Shown piece by piece: positions 1 to 10,177 of a stretch of DNA of 64,000 nt. Every line of letters begins with the position of its first letter. The stretch's first letter is position 1. The position numbers and the translations under genes were made by a program. The stretch is from Pascua guehoae (Eukaryota; Basidiomycota; Tremellomycetes; Trichosporonales; Trichosporonaceae), in NCBI GenBank assembly GCA_001600415.1, contig BCJX01000003.1:329247-393246 (forward strand). Direction: 5' to 3'. A model generated the notes under the pieces. It was given only the letters and a program-made list of their open reading frames with translations, made no database searches and was not told where the DNA came from.

Positions 1-21
1 TGCTGAACACCTCAAAAAGCG

Positions 22-102
22 TGGACGAGTTAGGAATCGAACCAAAGACCTCGTCAATTAGGCACTGCTAATGACGCGCTCTACCGACTGAGCTACACGC
101 CC
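22..102 (-). tRNA. tRNA-Ala(AGC) with short intron
   Basis: Read on the minus strand, the acceptor GGGCGTG pairs with CTCGTCC (discriminator A). The D arm GCTCAGTCGGTAGAGC and T-loop box GGTTCGATTCC are intact. The anticodon loop reads TTAGCA, giving AGC, and an intron of about 8 nt follows position 37. The ACTCGTCCA 3' end matches fungal alanine tRNAs. A T5 run just downstream (A-run at 14-18 on the plus strand) is the Pol III stop. Confidence 0.93.
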
Positions 103-115
103 CACGGTGGGTGTA

Positions 116-202
116 TGGAGTGAGGGCGGATCGAACGCCCGACCGTACGAATGCGAAGGTGAACACTTCAGTCGTACGCTCTCCCAACTGAGCTATCCCT
201 CC
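116..202 (-). tRNA. tRNA-Phe(GAA) with ~14-nt intron
   Basis: The D arm is GCTCAGTTGGGAGAGC. The T stem GGGCG/CGCCC is perfect around TTCGATC. The anticodon stem TACGA/TCGTA encloses CTGAAG, so the anticodon is GAA, followed by an intron containing CTTC that can pair with the anticodon. It lies 13 nt upstream of tRNA-Ala with no T run between them, so the two may share one transcript. One acceptor-stem pair is mismatched. Confidence 0.92.
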
Positions 203-300
203 ATATATTGTGAGGTTATGAGGTTTCGGACAGCCTTTGTGCAGGCCTACCATGACTCTATGTCTCTTGGGGGTCGAGCGGAGAGGGTTGGGTGGAGGGA

Positions 301-375
301 GTGGGTGGCGAGGGAGTGGGTGGCGAGGGAGTGGGTGGCGAGGGAGTGGGTGGCGAGGGAGTGGGTGGCGAGGGA
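301..375. repeat. 15-bp minisatellite, five exact copies
   Basis: The unit GTGGGTGGCGAGGGA repeats five times without a mismatch, with degenerate copies on both sides (about 270-400). The 15-bp period keeps all frames open, which produces spurious long reading frames here. I see no gene in it. Confidence 0.95.
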
Positions 376-459
376 GGTGAGGAGGGAATTGGTAGCGAGG
401 GAAGTGGATGGGCAGCGGAGAGGGTCGGATACGGGAGCAGGCACAATTGGTAGCTAGGA

Positions 460-840
460 AAAAGTGAAGTGAAGTGAAGTTTAGGTTATCGCACCCCCAA
501 CTGGGCAGCGCAGTGTCACTCGCACCCCCATTGCGGGCAGGGCATTGACAAGTTTGGTTGGCAGTGATATAGGATGAGGCAGCTCCGACGTAGAGCGAGG
601 TAGCGACGTAGGACGAGGTAGCGACAAAGGACGAGGTATCGGCAACGTGGGACGATGTATTGGCGATGTAGGACACGGTATCCATGACGTAGGACAAGGT
701 ATCGGCGGTGTGGGGAAGAACAACGGTGGGGAGCGGCAACAGCGACGCGGGGAGTAGTAGCAATGTCGAGAGGGTTGGCGGCGAGTGTAGCGCAAGTGAC
801 GTGAAGTGAAGTGAACTGAAGTGAAGTGAGTGAACCATGA
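460..840. repeat. Degenerate low-complexity repeats
   Basis: GTGAA pentamer runs lie at about 462-481 and 795-832. Between them (about 575-720) is a decayed array of a ~20-bp unit resembling GTAGGACGAGGTAGCGAC. No gene is supported. Confidence 0.75.
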
Positions 841-844
841 CATG

Positions 845-1857
845 AGATGAAAGAGAGGCACGGCCGTGGACCACGGTCGCGGAGAAGGTGAGCAGAGAGA
901 GTAGGCGCCAGTCAATGAAGACACTGCACTCCTCGAATTATCATTACACCATTGAGTGCAGGCAACCGCCAACCTCGTTTTCCACCATGGCGAGCCCGTC
1001 TGTAGTCATTAGTGGCTCAAACGACCGCGTTTCAGCAGGAGGAGTGCTTGGTATCACGCTAAATATCCGAACCGCAGTGTGTGGAACGAGTGGGGTGTTG
1101 ATAAACGTCCATTCATGATATGAGAAAAATAAATCATGGTTTGGCGCTGCGGGCGCACTACGGAAACACTAAAGTACCTTAGGTACATTCTGCAACGCGT
1201 CCCACGGAAAATAGTATATCGGGATAGTGCGTGAGCATTACCAAGACAATGTGTCTCAGACACGCACCACGCGTCGCGTCGCGTCGCCAAGCCTCATAAT
1301 TGTGCACATTCCTCCAGGCACGCCAGACCACGGGTCATTGGCTCAACGCTGTCCACAGAAGTGGGCGTGAAAGATCGAATTTTTTATGATCACGGACGAG
1401 TTTGCGTGGGGTTATCCCATGGTCTGCCAACAACTCTCTCCCCGTTGCGGACTTGCAACCAATATTCTAACCAGTGACTTGGTCGAGCGTGGCAGACGAG
1501 ACAGGAAGCACTTGCTACTGGAATGAATTTTACACCACATGGGCCTCGGCACGAGAAGGGTTGGGTTTATCGCCGTGCTGTTTGGCCTACGTTCCGGCAC
1601 TGCAGGCTTGTTGAGAAACAGCATCCAGGGCATCTCGGGTCGTGATCGTGAACGGGCGTATGGGCGGGGGCTTGGACGCTTGGCGCTCGTCCCACCAACA
1701 AACCCACATGTGGCCATGGCCACTGGCTGGTCCACTCTAATTCTCGCGCCAACCATCCATGGCCGTGCTCGCGCTCATCACCATGTGCAGCATGTACACG
1801 ACCAAGCGGTTGGAGCTGGAGGCGTTTACGCGTTTGGGCGCTCACGCGGTCATCGTC
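845..1857. other. Intergenic, nothing recognised
   Basis: Only short mutually shadowing frames are present, without splice-linked coding segments. A CGTCG microrepeat sits near 1270. Confidence 0.5.
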
Positions 1858-1977
1858 TCACTGTTAGACGTGACGCGTCCAAGGGATGTGCGACGAGGGA
1901 CGAGATAAGCGACGAAGGCGACGGAGGCAGTCGAGGTGGGACAAGGGAGGCGAAGGGCTAGACGAATAACATTTGAT
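1858..1977 (+). repeat. Arm A of a dispersed inverted repeat
   Basis: About 110-120 bp here match 5996-6113 in inverted orientation. The shared core on the opposite strand starts AAATGTTA and runs through CGTCTAGCCCTTCGCCTCCC and a Cys/Arg-coding CGTCG-rich stretch to TAACAG. Identity by eye is about 80-85%. The two arms bracket the S28 peptidase gene. Confidence 0.85.
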
Positions 1978-2299
1978 TGGGCATGAAGAAAAGTCGGGGT
2001 GAACCGGAGTGGAGGCTGATACAAAAGTTGACGAACAGTGCATGGTGAACAAGTTGCACGAAAGGAGGTGGTCTGCGCGTGCCAAGTAGATCGCCAGTGT
2101 AGCGAAACCCTAACACTCACCCGTCCCACGGCTTTTAATGGTCTCACAGGACTCGTGGGGTGGGTCTGTACACAAACAAAGCAATATCGGTCGTGCTCGA
2201 CGCCTCCATGACTCTTGGCGCTCGTTCCCCTTTTGGCGCTCGTCCCCCTCACTCTGGGTGTGTGCGCGCGGCAGGTGGCATCTAGGCTGGCGACCTGAG

Positions 2300-2312
2300 A
2301 GAATATTTAAGC
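2300..2312 (+). promoter_or_regulatory. TATA-like element of the S28 gene
   Basis: AATATTTAAG lies about 60 nt upstream of the peptidase ATG at 2365, a normal distance for a fungal core promoter. Confidence 0.4.
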
Positions 2313-2364
2313 TGCCTTCGTTTTGCCTCGGGACACGCTCACCGCTGACCCCCACCTCTCAACC

Positions 2365-4888
2365 ATGTTGGCCTCGTGGCTCCTCGCCTTATTCTCCGCC
2401 TCGGCGGCGCTCGCCTATGTCGACGACGAGACGACGCGCGAGCTGCTGTACAGCGGCGAGCCCCAAATCGGCGTCTGGATGGCCATCAACGAGGGCCTTG
2501 GGTTAGTGACCGGGACTGTCTGATCACCGTTCACAATACATTGCCTTGAAGGTACATGCTCATGGCCTCAACCGTAGCGCGCGCCGAGCCGACGTGGCCG
2601 ACGATCGGAAATGGAAGACGGACCTGCCCATGGGTACGCTGACGGACGACCCCCCGTCCAACAACAATTACAAGGCGTACTGCTTCCCGCAGCCCGTGTC
2701 GCACTTCGACTCGTCCGCGGGTCCCGACTTTTGCCAGCGCTACTGGGTCCGTACGACCATGTACAAGCCCGGCGGGCCCGTGTTTCTCCACGACCCAGGC
2801 GAGGGCGCCGCCGACGGTTTGTACGTACTTCTACCCTGATATGGACGCAGTGTTCCGAACTGACGCCTTCTAGCTTCACCTATAACAATAGGATGTGGCA
2901 GATGGCGGACAAGTTGAACGGCGCATTCATTGTCCTCGAGCATCGGTAAGCACTGCACATGCGTGGTGGTCGCTGACGGTAAAAGCTACTATGGCTGGTC
3001 GATGCCTGTGCCCGACCTGACGACGGACAACTTGCGCTTCCTCAACCAAGACGAGGCATTCGAGGACAAGGCCAACGTGAGTCTCCTTCCCAAGGGCGCT
3101 CATCGAATGGCCCTCCCACCCACATGAAGCTCGAACCAGAGTCCTCCCTCAGCAGGCATTCCTCTTCCTCCATGACACCCGTCACACCCGCCCCACCGCC
3201 TCTCTCCGTCTCAGTGTCCTCCCTTGCCCCAGCTGACCCCACAGTTTATCAGGAACTGGCAGCCCCCCATCGACCTCAACATCACCGACCCGACCGTGTT
3301 CCACCCTCAGAACTCGCCATGGATCTACACCGGCGGGTCGCACGCGGGCGCCCGCGCCGCCCACATGCGCGTCTTGTACCCTGACATTGTATTCGGTGCC
3401 ATCGCCAGCAGTGGTGAGTTGGAGTGTGGCCCTCATCATAATGTCATTCCCTTCGCATCCCCCCTCCCCCCCTCCCCCCCCAACCAAGCACCGCTGACTT
3501 GCAGCGACGACACTCGTCAAGGCCAGTTTCCCCGAGTACTACGACGCGTTTGCGAAGTACGGCGACCAGGATTGCGTCAAGACACTCGCATCCGCCGTCG
3601 ACACGATTGACGGGATCCTCGACCAGGGTGGCAACGCGGCCTACGAGCTGAAGACGCTCTTTGGGCTGCAGATGCTCAACGACGTCGCCTTTGCAAACGC
3701 CATTGCTTTCCCCCGGGGTAAGTCCAGCAGTACTATTGGGCACTCTAGTGAACGACGCGCTGACTGAAAAAGGGGCATGGCAGGACCAGAGCCGGGTGCA
3801 TGAGGTACTGGGCTGGACCAACAACAAGCTCGTCCACATCTTCTGCCCCGCCATCCTCAAGCCCGGGGAGCCCGTCACGATCGTTAATGGAACCATCGAG
3901 CTGTACGTCGCCACACCCCTGTTGCCAGTCCTGGGGCCAAGCAACATGCCCCCCACAGACTGACACCGCAGGCCGCCGTCCATTCCCGCGTACGCGCAGT
4001 ACTTCCAGGACAACACGAACCCGGCGTGCCGCGGTTACGAGCAGCGGGCGAGTAAACATAGGCTACGTGGTTCGCTATTGCTAACCCCCATAGTGCTACG
4101 GATTCAACCCGGAGAATCACCTCAAGTTTGACACGGGTCAGGAGTGGCGCATTTGGATTTGGCAGGGTGAGTGTCGACTCGTGCCCCGCGCAGCTGCTCT
4201 ACCATTACATCGCCATTTCCTGGACCTTGCCTAGGAAACTTCCTCTCCCTACCCGCCAACTTGAGCGCGGTGGGCAAATTCAACCCCCCACGTCCAAGTG
4301 GACAAGTCTCCAACTCAACGCACCCTCTGGGGGCCTCACACACACCCGTCTCTTTGCTCGACCACGAAACCCAATATCCCCAACCCCCACCACCGCTGAC
4401 GCCCAGTCTGCACGGAGTTGGGAAGCTTCGCTCCCGCGCACACCACCGGCCAGAGGCTCACCTCGCTCCGCCTCGACTACAACTACCAGTCCCGGCTGTG
4501 CAGGTATGCCTTCCCTCCGGGTGAGCACTTTAGGGTCCCCGACCTGCCGAATGTGGACGCGATCAATCGGCTGGGTGGGCTCGCAATCGCCGCCGACCGC
4601 CTGGCGATTATCAACGGTGAGCGCGACCTATGGCGTCCCTTAACGCCCGGCGCCGACAACGCACCCCCGCGCGTCTCGTCCCTCACCCGTCCCTTCTACC
4701 TTATCCCGCACGCCGTTCACGTGTGGGAGATGTACCGGGATCCGTACGGCATCGACCGACCGCCCCAGTACATGAAGGATATCCACAATTACTACGACGA
4801 GTTTGTTGAACACTGGCTCAAGCAGTGGGGCCAGCCGGACCAGCCGGACCGGAGGAAGCAGTGCCGCGTACGAGGCACTCAGGTCTAA
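2365..4888 (+). CDS. Secreted serine carboxypeptidase, family S28
   Basis: Predicted to hydrolyse prolyl or related peptide bonds outside the cell or in the vacuole. Exons: 2365-2501, 2578-2820, 2874-2945, 2986-3076, 3245-3413, 3505-3717, 3773-3902, 3972-4047, 4094-4166, 4407-4888, giving 561 aa. A signal peptide (MLASWLLALFSASAALA) opens the protein. S28 landmarks appear in order: FCQRYWV, KPGGPVFL, HRYYGWS, DNLRFLNQDEA and the nucleophile elbow GGSHAG. The catalytic Asp is in NGERDLW and the His in the C-terminal IPHAVH region. Length fits the family. All introns are GT-AG except the one after 4047, where only a GC donor (GCGAGT) keeps the frame. Intron 5 contains a C-rich tract. It stands alone between the two inverted-repeat arms. 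The family call is firm; substrate is unknown. Confidence 0.88.
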
Positions 4889-5601
4889 TGGTCGTCCCTG
4901 TATCATATGCGGGACAATGGACATTCAAAAAAAGTCATGGACATTAAATCTAGAAAAGGAATAATTTAGGAAGAATATACGGTATGCACCCACCTTCTTT
5001 CTTTACTGCCCGAGCTGAGAATATGTGGCAGCCTCGATGGGACACAAGGGCCACGAAGCACATTATGGGAGCAGTGGGCGAGAGCATGCCAGCAATCTGC
5101 CAGCGATCGTGACACAATGCCCTTGGGCGTTGCGCTAGGTCCTGCGTGATAATTCGAGAAGAAAACTAATGAAGAATGAAACAGAATATTCACACTCACT
5201 ACCATGTCCTCGGTGCCAAAGTGGCCGACTTTCCGACCTTGAACACCAGCTATCATGCTGTCCAAACAGCCGCCACCACACATTCTATAATATACATGAA
5301 CAGTGGGAGTTAACCATGTGGCTAGAGTTAAATAGTCCTCCCACGTAAAAAACGAACACAGAGAGGAGAGTTAACCACGAGGTCTCGAGGCAGCAAAGGA
5401 AGCAAGTCCTTCTTCCGCTGCCTAACCCACTAGTGTTCTGTACAGAAACAACTCGCAGACATGGACAAGCCAACCCAGGCCAAGCGCATCATGACGACCC
5501 ACCCCCTCCCAACGTCCTTCCAATGCGCTCCACGTCCTGGATGACCAAAGGGCCGCCAATGCACGGTTTACACCGCAAAAAGGAGCACATGAGCGCACCC
5601 T
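4889..5601. other. Intergenic, 3' flank of the S28 gene
   Basis: AT-richer sequence follows the S28 stop. No coding segment is supported on either strand. A T5 stop for the tRNA-Tyr lies at 5576-5580. Confidence 0.5.
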
Positions 5602-5689
5602 TCTCTTGACTGTGAGTCGAACACAGGACCTGCGGATAAATGGGGTAACCAATTACAGTCCGACGCTCTACCAACTGAGCTATCAAGAG
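5602..5689 (-). tRNA. tRNA-Tyr(GTA) with ~15-nt intron
   Basis: The acceptor CTCTTGA/TCAAGAG is perfect, the D arm is GCTCAGTTGGTAGAGC and the T stem CTGTG/CACAG encloses TTCGACT. The anticodon loop CTGTAA gives GTA, as all nuclear tyrosine tRNAs have. The intron contains TTAC complementary to GTAA. A T5 run follows directly. Confidence 0.94.
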
Positions 5690-5995
5690 CGCTGGTGGTC
5701 GCGGTCACGTGACGGACGAGACCTGCCACACTGTAGGATCCATGGTCACCCAGGCCGTACAGGTTCACTCTGTTTACTGAATAAAGGTATGTCTCTGGTA
5801 GACGTGCTCGGCTGTGTTCGAGGGTCTCCCTTGTAGACGACTTCCATGTTGTTTTGGTACCTCTTCTGCGAGGTTTGCCTGCAATAAACCCCATCGCCCC
5901 ATTCATAGAATGTGTTATGGTTTCGCCACACTCGCTATCCACTTCGCCCGCACGGGCCCCAGGTGCTACTAGTGTATCCTCATCGACACGCTAGC

Positions 5996-6113
5996 AAATG
6001 TTACTCGTCTAGCCCTTCGCCTCCCTCGTCACACCTCGACTGCCTTCGTCGCCTCTGTCGGCCCTCGTCGCTTATCTCGTCCTTTGTCGCGCCTCCCTTC
6101 GTCGCGCCTAACA
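5996..6113 (-). repeat. Arm B of the dispersed inverted repeat
   Basis: Inverted partner of 1858-1977. Translated shadows of both arms share the peptide SHLDCLRRL, which is how the pair was first seen. No transposase or long terminal repeat is visible beside either arm. Confidence 0.85.
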
Positions 6114-6273
6114 GAACGGTTGCAACGCAGGAACGGCTCAATCACAGGTATCATGGCAATCAATGCGCTATGCTACATCTAGATCTAATGTACAGTCTCT
6201 ACGAAACATGGAAACAGTCTGCCACGTCGTCGGCAAGGGGGTATCGTAATGTCCAGTCCACGGGTACCGACGA

Positions 6274-7782
6274 CTACAGCACGATTGCAGCGCCCAGGAC
6301 CACGGCGAGGATGGCGGCGGCAACGGGCGCGGCAGTGGCAATGTCCGGCCTGCCCGCGGCGGACATTGCGGCTTGTGCGTCGGCTCCGACGGATGCAGCC
6401 GTGGCGGCGTCGTTGAGGATGCTCTTGAGGTTATCGTTGACACTGCCACTGCCGCCGCCGTTGCAGAGGCCGTTGGGGTTGGCCGTGGAGGGCGGGCAGG
6501 TCGTGGCCGGGGTGGCGGCGGTGGGTTTGTCCGTGGGACCGGTGCCGGCGGCGCCGCTCACCACGGCGGTCACGCTGCCGCTGACACTGGCGGCGGCCCC
6601 GCTGGCGCCGGCGCTCTTGGACTTGCACGGGCACGGCTGGCCGGGCGTGCGGGTCTTGGTGCACTTCTTTTTGCCGTCGGAGGGGCTGAGCAGGATCGGG
6701 GCGGCCGTCACCTTGTAGTCCGGGGGTTGGACGCCGTCTGCCTGTCAGCGATGTCACGTGGTGGAAGTAAGGAGGGTGGATGCAACTCACTAGAGATGGT
6801 CGAGTACCTGATGCAGTTGGACGACTTGGGGATAAAGGCGGCGGCGGTCGGCGTCGGCTCCATGCTCTGCCGCCACGTCGAGTACGACCCGTCCGGCTGC
6901 GGGTACAGGCCCGGTGGGGCGGCGTTGTCGCCGTCGCACATCTCAAACGTGCCTTCCTCGGGAAGCTCGCTGGCCATGACAAACTCGCATCCCTGGCGCG
7001 GTTAGTCAAGCCGAACGGTAAGGGTGGATGATTAAGGACGGTGCTCACCATGACATCCAGCTCGTGTTCGCACATGAGGGCGGCAGTAACGTTTTCCGTC
7101 GCGGCAGTGCAGATACGGAGACAGAACTGGTTGTAACTAACCTGGACATTGTCAGCGATATTGATCACCACGCTCCAAACTGAAACTCACAAACATCATC
7201 CACTCCTCGTAAAAGACATCCGTTCCGGTAGCGAGGTTGGTGGTCACGTTGCCGCCGACAGGGTTTCCCTCACCCGTCGCGCCGTGCGGGTCGAGCTCGC
7301 CGCCATCGTCCTTGTCGGGGATATTCATCTTTGTGCCGTCCCACAGGCCCGAGACCTGGATGTACATGGGCGTCTTGAGGAGCTGCACCGACTTTACGGC
7401 TCCGTCGGGGATAAGACTGTGGGGTTAGTGGATGCAACTCGAGGTGTGGGCAGGGGTTGAGGGATGGGCAGCAGTCACCATCGCTGTGAGGGTGGACCCC
7501 ACGCGCGACTCACCGAGCACCATTTCGTGGCTTTGTGCAGTAGGACACGACGGTGGGCTCCGTGTTTCCAATCGTGCTCTCTGGCCCAGGCTCCATGGGC
7601 GCATAGATGCAAAAGTCGTCGATGCCATTGACCGAGATGAGGCGCGACTCGGATGTCTGGTTGACGGCCTCGCCGACGGGGTAGAAGGCGGGCTTCTCGG
7701 GGTTGGTGGGGCCGTTGGGACCCGTGGCGGTCACTTGGGCATACGCCACGCCGGCCAGGAGGAGGGGAGTGAGGGCCCACAT
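6274..7782 (-). CDS. GPI-anchored macrophage-activating-glycoprotein-like surface protein
   Basis: Minus-strand exons 7514-7782, 7191-7416, 7049-7141, 6791-6992 and 6274-6737 join in phase to 417 aa. A signal peptide MWALTPLLLAGVAYA is followed by a conserved ectodomain with NGIDDFCIYAP, PMYIQVSGLWDGTKMNI, DDGGELDPHG, EGNPVGGNVT, DVFYEEWMMF, QFCLRICTAAT and PGLYPQPDG, all hallmarks of the basidiomycete family first named macrophage activating glycoprotein in Cryptococcus. A Ser/Ala/Thr-rich stalk and a hydrophobic C-terminal tail (AAAILAVVLGAAIVL) predict a GPI anchor. Its biochemical role is not established. The first in-frame ATG at 7782 is used because it starts the signal peptide. Confidence 0.88.
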
Positions 7783-8801
7783 GGTGATGAATGAAAGAGA
7801 CAAAGAAAAAAGAGTAGTGGGGGGGAAAAGGGCACAGCGAGCTAGAACTAGTGGGGGTCTTTATGTCAACTGCACCCATCCGTCGTCGTCACACGCGGCG
7901 ACGCGCCGAAACGCACACTGCATCGCCACCAGCGGCGGCCCCTAGGCCGGGAGCAGTGCCGTACGAGGCGGTGGTGAGCGAGGGTCAAAGGCCAGAGGAA
8001 TCCATCCATCCATCCCCGTTGGGTCGAAAGAAATGCAGTGCAGAGTCAAAGAGTGCGGTGTAAGATGCGACAAGCTGTGCAACCTTTATCCCCGGCGGGG
8101 CGGTGCCGGCTGTGCTGCACCTGGTGCGGATGCGTGCACGGCCCAAAAGGGGCAGGATCGGCATCAAGGGGAAAGGAGATCCCGGGCCAAAACGTTTCAT
8201 GTTAAAGGTTTCAGTTTGGAGCGGAATCAAATTCGAGCCAACCATCCCTTGTTTCATCCACCTGGGACAGTGCCCCAGCCCCCTTTGCCGGATCGCTGTT
8301 TGAGATGATGTACGAATGCACCGCTGTGCCATGGGGTCGGGTGAGTACCTGTTTCTGGTGGTCCGGTGGAATGCACAGCTATGTCTTGCTCAGAGGTGCA
8401 AGGCACATGGGGAGGTCAGTATGAAGTCGAGAGAGGTGCTCTCTTAGAATATAACTACTACAGTAGGATCTTGAAGTGCCTTGGCAAGCGGGGCCTTGTG
8501 AAACTGTAGGCTGAAGCGCAGAGCCAGTTGACTGGGATATAGCAATAATGTGGCAGCCATCGCGAGCCCACACTGTCCTCTCCCCCAGGTGTTTCAACTC
8601 TGGAACTCTGAGGAGGTCGTCCGAGTTCTAGCATGTCGTGTGCACTTGTAGGCGCTTTAGCCCCAGAATTTCAACACTACATTGTGGTTGCGTTGCCGCA
8701 AATGGAGAGGGCTCCTCACAGCTTGTGCCTCCACATGTGGGGTAAGACCTGCCCACACATCTCCAGCCCCTGCACACAACATTGCCCCTCTCCACTACCT
8801 T
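7783..8801. other. Intergenic, divergent/terminal spacer
   Basis: Holds the promoter side of the 7782 gene and the 3' side of the 8802 gene. A short ATCC microrepeat lies near 8000-8015. No coding segment is supported. Confidence 0.45.
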
Positions 8802-9776
8802 TCACTCCACCACCTTGGCCATGACGTGATACTCCTCACCAATCTTCGACACAACGAGGCAGTTCGGCCCCACGGTAGCGACGGCAAGGAGCACCTCGTA
8901 CCCCCGGGGCGAGTCGATGAGGGACTTGCAGGTCGGCAACACGAGGCCAAATATCCCGACAGTGAGTCGTTGTCGACATGCAGCCTCCAAGGCCGCACAT
9001 ACACCTCGCCACTCACGTTGCTCTCGTTGCAAAGCATTGGCTAGTCGAGCGTCGCGAGTACTGTTACGAGGTCCACAGAAAGTGTGTCGAGAGCTCACAG
9101 GAGACGGGCTTGTAGGGTTTATGTTTGCTGTGATTTGTGGTGGTTGCCAGACTTGTTGTCGGTAATTGCTATCTAGAGCGTGTGGCGGACGCGGGAGAGG
9201 TGCTAGTTCAGTCAACACCTATGCCACCTACATGGGAGAAGCGCTCCCAGGTCTGGTTGGCATTGCGAGCCGCGCCCCTCAGACCCCTGGTGTATGGCGG
9301 CCAGGCACATGCTACCAACGTCGTTCCGAAAGCGACTGAGCCTGAGTGCAAGACCCAGAGCGCGGTTGGCCGTCGTGATAGCCAGGTTGGGCTCCCCGCA
9401 AATGGTGTCAAGTAGCGCCTGGAGGTCATCGAGGTCAGCTGGCGCAGGCGATTGTGCCCAACGCCGAGAGTGAGGCGTGAGGGGAAGCCTAAAGACATCT
9501 GCCCATCAGTCAAGCTGGCCAATGTCAGTAGCGGATACCTTGCCAAAGTGATGGTCAGCGGCGTACTGCGACTGTTGAGGGGCGCGATCGAAGCGCCGCC
9601 GGCGGGAGTGTGGGTTTGATCAAGCCCCAGGAGAAGGACCTTGTATTCGCGATAAAACGCTGCAAGCCTTCAAGGTGCGTTGAGAAGCGTAGGCTCACCG
9701 TGGCCGGCCTGGTTTGCATCCGCTGCCAGCTTGTTGCTGCCCGTTATGGCGAAGGCCTGGTGGCGGCATGCGTCGG
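8802..9776 (-). CDS. Unrecognised protein, 5' end unresolved
   Basis: Four minus-strand segments join with consistent phase: 9699-9776, 9539-9659, 9232-9488 and 8802-9202. Introns carry good signals, for example 9489-9538 with a CTGAC branch site and GTAGGT at 9226-9231. The product reads as ordinary soluble protein: AGHAFYREYKVLLLGLD, then DLDDLQALLDTICGEPNLAI, then a C-terminal block IDSPRGYEVLLAVATVGP ending in KVVE. I do not recognise the family and could not find a convincing first exon, so the gene probably extends toward 10 kb. It could also be a decayed gene, but the four matching phases argue for function. Confidence 0.5.
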
Positions 9777-10177
9777 CTGGGTAGGCCCATCAGAAGCAGC
9801 CACAGGCGACCCACATGGGCATACCGATGCCAGCAGCTTATACGCCCTGTCTTGAGCGTCATGGGGACGGTCCAATGATCGACTGACGCAACAATGGCAA
9901 GTGGGCAAACCCGTCGCGATTCCTATGCTGTCCCTATGTTGTTGCACCTTCTTCGGCCCGGTTATTGTTGTACTAAACTTGCGCCTCTCGACACCATTCG
10001 CGCTGCACAATCATTCACAACAGTGCATGCGATGGTTTCCCAAGCCGAGCGGGGGGACATATTCCAACTCGCCACTGGAACCAGGGCCAGACTCTCCCTC
10101 ATTCTTCTCATCAGCGCCATTCGCCCTCTGGTTGACTCACAAGTGCCCCGAGCGGCCCCCATTCTCCCCTGTTCATT

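Noticed and set aside
68..874. 268-codon minus-strand frame
   Set aside because: It runs through two tRNAs and the minisatellites and its translation is repeat-derived.
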